Origin: JBBRTJ01 sp038244535
GTDB lineage: Bacteria; Actinomycetota; Acidimicrobiia; Acidimicrobiales; Ilumatobacteraceae
DNA: 8,273 nucleotides
Direction of reading: 5' to 3'
NCBI GenBank assembly: GCA_038244535.1
Contig: JBBRTJ010000124.1
Span: 1-8,273 of the forward strand
The position numbers and the translations under genes are program-made. Shown in pieces: positions 5,986 to 8,273 of the stretch. The number at the start of each line of letters is the position of its first letter. Position 1 is the first letter of the stretch. The notes beneath the pieces were generated by a model. It did no database searches. It was given only the letters and a program-made list of their open reading frames with translations, and was not told where the DNA came from.

Positions 5986-7142
5986 AGCTCGAGAACCGCG
6001 CCCCGGAGGTGACCCCGAGCAGTGCCGACTCGGCGGTGGATCAGCCGCTCGCCCGCCGGTTCCTTCCGGATGGGGCCGCTGTCAAGAGCGGTCTCACGAG
6101 CGCGGCGCTCTACGCGATCTGCATCGCAGTGGCCCTTGGACTCTGCGCGCTCCTGGTGAGGGTGACCGGTGGAGATGCCGGAGCGGTGTTCAGCGCGCTG
6201 CTCGACGGCAGCTTTCGCTCGCCCGGCGCGTGGGGCCTCACCGTCACCACGGCCGTGCCGTTGCTGGCGGTGGCCAGTGGCACGATCTTGTGCACCCGGG
6301 CCGGCTTCACCAACATCGGCCAGGAGGGCCAGCTCATCCTCGGCGCGGCCGCGTTTGCCTACGTCGCCACGCGCCTTGACGCACCCGGGCCCATCCTGCT
6401 CACGGCGTCGCTCGCCGCCGGGGTGGCCATGGGGATGCTGTGGGTGGGCATCGCCGCGCTGATGCGATTCACCCGCCAGGTGCCCGAGGTGATCTCGACG
6501 CTGCTGCTGGTGTTCATCGCCTACCAGATCTCCAACTACGCGCTCACCGAGCGGTGGCTGCTGCTCACCGATCAGCCCGGTAGTGGAACCACCAACTCGG
6601 GCACGCCGCTGCCTGCCGGCGCCCGCCTCCCCACGTTCACGGCGTTCGGCAACCAGGTCACCATCGGGGTGTTCCTCGTGCTGGCGCTCACGATGGCCAT
6701 CGCCTTCCTGATCGCCCGCACCACCATCGGCTTCCGCCTGCGGATGCTCGGCATGAACGCGCGCACGGCGCGGCGGGCCGGGGTCGCTCCCGCCCGATAT
6801 GGCGGTGCGGCGATGCTCGTATCGGGCGCCACCGCCGGGCTGGCCGGTGGCCTGTGGCTCAGCGGCGGGGCCGCTGGCGACCGCTTCACGGCCGGCATCT
6901 CGTCGAACCTCGGCTGGCAAGGGCTGCTCGTGGCACTCCTGGCCCGCGACCGCGCCCTGGTGGCCGTACCGATGGCTCTCATCTTCGCGGCGCTGCGCAC
7001 GGGCTCGGGCTTCCTGGCTGCCACCGGGGTCGAGCGTCGCATCGCCGACGTGGTGCAGGCGATGCTCGTGTTCGCCCTGCTGACCCCGCCCGCCATCCGG
7101 TCGCTGCAGCGGCGACGCGCCCCCAAGGAGGCATCGGCATGA
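5982..7142 (+). CDS. ABC transporter permease 1 (BPD_transp_2 family, nucleoside-type)
   Basis: A 386-residue inner-membrane permease, likely partner of the second permease in a heterodimeric channel. A hydrophilic N-terminus (1-35) precedes about 8-9 hydrophobic segments, roughly 38-61, 86-105, 117-131, 138-160, 168-187, 225-246, 274-294, 312-337 and 355-370. The family block NIGQEGQLILGA is at 111-122. The cytoplasmic loop LGMNARTARRAGV (256-268) is the probable coupling segment that docks on the ATPase. The GTG start overlaps the ATPase TGA by 4 nt (GTGA), so translational coupling is expected; there is no strong separate Shine-Dalgarno. A later in-frame start would trim only the polar N-terminus, so the exact start is less certain than the family. 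Organisation matches the YufP/NupB-like member of BMP importers. Confidence 0.93.
   Translation: MKLENRAPEVTPSSADSAVDQPLARRFLPDGAAVKSGLTSAALYAICIAVALGLCALLVRVTGGDAGAVFSALLDGSFRSPGAWGLTVTTAVPLLAVASGTILCTRAGFTNIGQEGQLILGAAAFAYVATRLDAPGPILLTASLAAGVAMGMLWVGIAALMRFTRQVPEVISTLLLVFIAYQISNYALTERWLLLTDQPGSGTTNSGTPLPAGARLPTFTAFGNQVTIGVFLVLALTMAIAFLIARTTIGFRLRMLGMNARTARRAGVAPARYGGAAMLVSGATAGLAGGLWLSGGAAGDRFTAGISSNLGWQGLLVALLARDRALVAVPMALIFAALRTGSGFLAATGVERRIADVVQAMLVFALLTPPAIRSLQRRRAPKEASA
7125..7131 (+). promoter_or_regulatory. Strong ribosome binding site for permease 2
   Basis: AAGGAGG, a near-perfect anti-16S complement, lies within the last codons of permease 1, with a 7-nt spacer to the ATG at 7139. 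It fixes the permease 2 start, although the same frame stays open for a further 95 codons upstream. Confidence 0.85.
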
Positions 7143-8059
7143 GAGCGCTGTGGGACGTGTTCACGTCCGACACGACCTACGCCTCGACCATGCGCCTGGC
7201 GGCTCTGATCGCGTTCGCGGCGATCGGCGAGTGGATCGCCGAGGAGGGTGGCACGCTCAACATCTCGGTCGAGGGGATGATCCTGACCGGCGCCTTTGCG
7301 GCCGCGGTGGGTTCTGAGGTCGGGGGACCGTGGGTCGGCATCGTCTATGGCTGCCTGGCTGGCATGGGGGTGGCTGGGGTGCAGGCGAACCTGTCGCACC
7401 GGCTTGCGGCCAACCAGTTCGTCGTCGGCCTGACCCTCAACGTTCTCGCCGTCGGCCTCACGGCGTTCCTCAACGCCGAGCTGAGGCCGAAGGTCACCAA
7501 GGCCGACCCCGTGGCCATCCCCGTGCTGTCCAAGATCCCGCTCGTCGGAGCGGCGCTGTTCAACCAGACGTGGCTGCTGTACCTGCTGTACCCGTTGATC
7601 CCGCTCGCCTGGTGGCTCGTCTACCGGACCAGGTGGGGCCTCGAGCTGCGCAGCGTCGGCGAGCACCCCGGGGCGGCCGACGTGTCCGGCGTGCACGTCA
7701 ACCGTCGTCGGCGACAGGCCATCTACGTGTGCGGCGCGTGTGCTGGCCTCGGCGGTGTGTTCCTGACCCTCGGCCAGACCGGTGCGTTCGCCGCCGACGG
7801 TGTGTCCGGCCGGGGGTTCATCGCCTTGGCCGCCGTGATCTTCGGCGGCTGGACCCTGCGGGGCACCCTGGCGGGCGCTCTGGTGTTCGGCTTCTTCGAC
7901 GCGCTGCGCTTCGCCCTGCCCTCGCTGGGCTACGCCGTCAACCCGCAGCTGCTCGCCGCACTGCCCTACGTGATGGCCCTGGCCACGATGCTCGCCTTCG
8001 CCCACCGCACCCGGGCGCCGGCCGCACTCGGCCGTCCCTTCGTCCGCGGCATCACCTGA
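7139..8059 (+). CDS. ABC transporter permease 2 (BPD_transp_2 family, nucleoside-type)
   Basis: A 306-residue inner-membrane permease, shorter than permease 1, as is usual for the second permease of BMP/nucleoside importers (YufQ/NupC type). Hydrophobic segments lie near 18-33, 45-60, 64-82, 93-112, 145-163, 194-213, 226-252 and 270-288. Family blocks are GTLNISVEGMILTGAF (38-53), the coupling loop LELRSVGEHPGAADVSGV (168-185) and GRGFIALAAVIFGGW (224-238), all characteristic of this permease subfamily. The ATG overlaps the permease 1 TGA by 4 nt (ATGA) and has the AAGGAGG ribosome site at 7125-7131. It is the last gene of the operon in this window. The family assignment and start are secure; the transported compound is not identifiable from the permease. 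Confidence 0.95.
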   Translation: MRALWDVFTSDTTYASTMRLAALIAFAAIGEWIAEEGGTLNISVEGMILTGAFAAAVGSEVGGPWVGIVYGCLAGMGVAGVQANLSHRLAANQFVVGLTLNVLAVGLTAFLNAELRPKVTKADPVAIPVLSKIPLVGAALFNQTWLLYLLYPLIPLAWWLVYRTRWGLELRSVGEHPGAADVSGVHVNRRRRQAIYVCGACAGLGGVFLTLGQTGAFAADGVSGRGFIALAAVIFGGWTLRGTLAGALVFGFFDALRFALPSLGYAVNPQLLAALPYVMALATMLAFAHRTRAPAALGRPFVRGIT

Positions 8060-8135
8060 GCCGTGTGTCGCGGCTGGCCGACCAAGGGGTTGCGGCGGCC
8101 GGTGCGAGGGTGGCCCGGTCTGAGGGTGGTCTCTG

Positions 8136-8189
8136 CCGATTCTCGGCGTCATGAGTCGCATGGATGCGACGGTGGGTACCCAGAATCGG
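8136..8189. terminator. Nested inverted repeat downstream of the operon, possible terminator
   Basis: An outer pair, CCGATTCT (8136-8143) and AGAATCGG (8182-8189), encloses an inner perfect pair, GTCGCAT (8155-8161) and ATGCGAC (8164-8170), which would fold as a 6-bp stem with a TGGA loop. The structure begins 76 bp after the last permease stop. There is no T run on either side, so it is not a classic intrinsic terminator, though GC-rich actinobacteria often use hairpins without T tails. The rest of 8060-8273 shows no convincing gene. A 24-codon frame from the ATG at 8151 to 8225 lacks a Shine-Dalgarno and any recognisable motif. Confidence 0.4.
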
Positions 8190-8238
8190 GCGGTGAGTCG
8201 GGGCGGGTCGGGGTGGCTGGCCTGAGGGTCAGCCCGCG

Positions 8239-8260
8239 CCGAGCATCGGCCGAGCATCGG
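8239..8260. repeat. 11-bp perfect tandem duplication (CCGAGCATCGG x2)
   Basis: CCGAGCATCGG occurs at 8239-8249 and again immediately at 8250-8260. Each copy is itself nearly palindromic (CCGA...TCGG). It lies near the window edge in G-rich non-coding sequence (GGGGCGGGTCGGGG type runs at about 8200-8214). It could be a small slippage product or part of a longer element cut by the window end. Confidence 0.6.
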
Positions 8261-8273
8261 GCGGCCGGGGCGG

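Noticed and set aside
4812..6920. Long minus-strand open frame of about 700 codons opposite the ATPase and permease 1
   Set aside because: It is a shadow of strong G/C third-position bias. It overlaps two well-supported genes and its composition is Arg/Ser/Pro-rich without motifs.
8151..8225. 24-codon open frame after the operon
   Set aside because: It has no Shine-Dalgarno or motif, and it overlaps the inverted repeat that better explains the sequence.
6572..8257. Minus-strand open frame opposite both permeases
   Set aside because: It has low-complexity Arg/Gly/His composition and overlaps two confident permease genes.

Overview
This is a very GC-rich window with strong G/C preference at third codon positions, GTG as well as ATG starts, and tightly packed, overlapping genes. 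The substrate-binding lipoprotein has a Thr/Ala-rich linker after its lipobox. Together these suggest a high-GC actinobacterium, possibly of the Acidimicrobiia type. No taxonomic marker gene is present, so the lineage is an inference.

Layout. Positions 1-310 hold a non-coding 81-bp tandem repeat array, with three full units and a fourth unit that is internally deleted. G-rich sequence follows. A small VOC-fold (glyoxalase/bleomycin-resistance type) gene lies on the minus strand at 371-793. A 141-bp divergent intergenic region follows, carrying a perfect TGGTCTGACCA palindrome that matches the FadR-type GntR operator core. From 935 to 8059 every gene is on the plus strand and they look like one transcription unit: Rieske oxygenase alpha subunit, acetamidase/formamidase family hydrolase, BMP-family substrate-binding lipoprotein, double-domain ABC ATPase, and two permeases. 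The joins are a 1-nt overlap (oxygenase/amidase), a 37-nt gap (amidase/binding protein), a 35-nt gap (binding protein/ATPase) and two 4-nt overlaps (ATPase/permease 1/permease 2). The tail (8060-8273) holds a nested inverted repeat that may be a terminator and a short tandem duplication, but no convincing gene.

How the genes may work together. The last four genes form a complete BMP/nucleoside-type ABC importer: lipoprotein, one functional and one degenerate ATPase site on a single chain, and two different permeases. The first two genes encode an oxygenase and a C-N hydrolase. The simplest reading is a scavenging operon that imports an organic nitrogen compound, oxidises it (hydroxylation or N/O-dealkylation) and then hydrolyses an amide to release ammonia or an amine. 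The substrate cannot be read from the sequence, and no reductase or ferredoxin for the oxygenase is present.

The most striking non-coding element is a perfect 16-bp stem with a 5-nt loop at 4419-4455, just after the binding-protein stop codon. It contains both the likely Shine-Dalgarno and the GTG start of the ATPase. By contrast, the binding-protein gene has an almost G-free leader and an exposed AGGAG. This looks like built-in control of the ratio of binding protein to transporter core.
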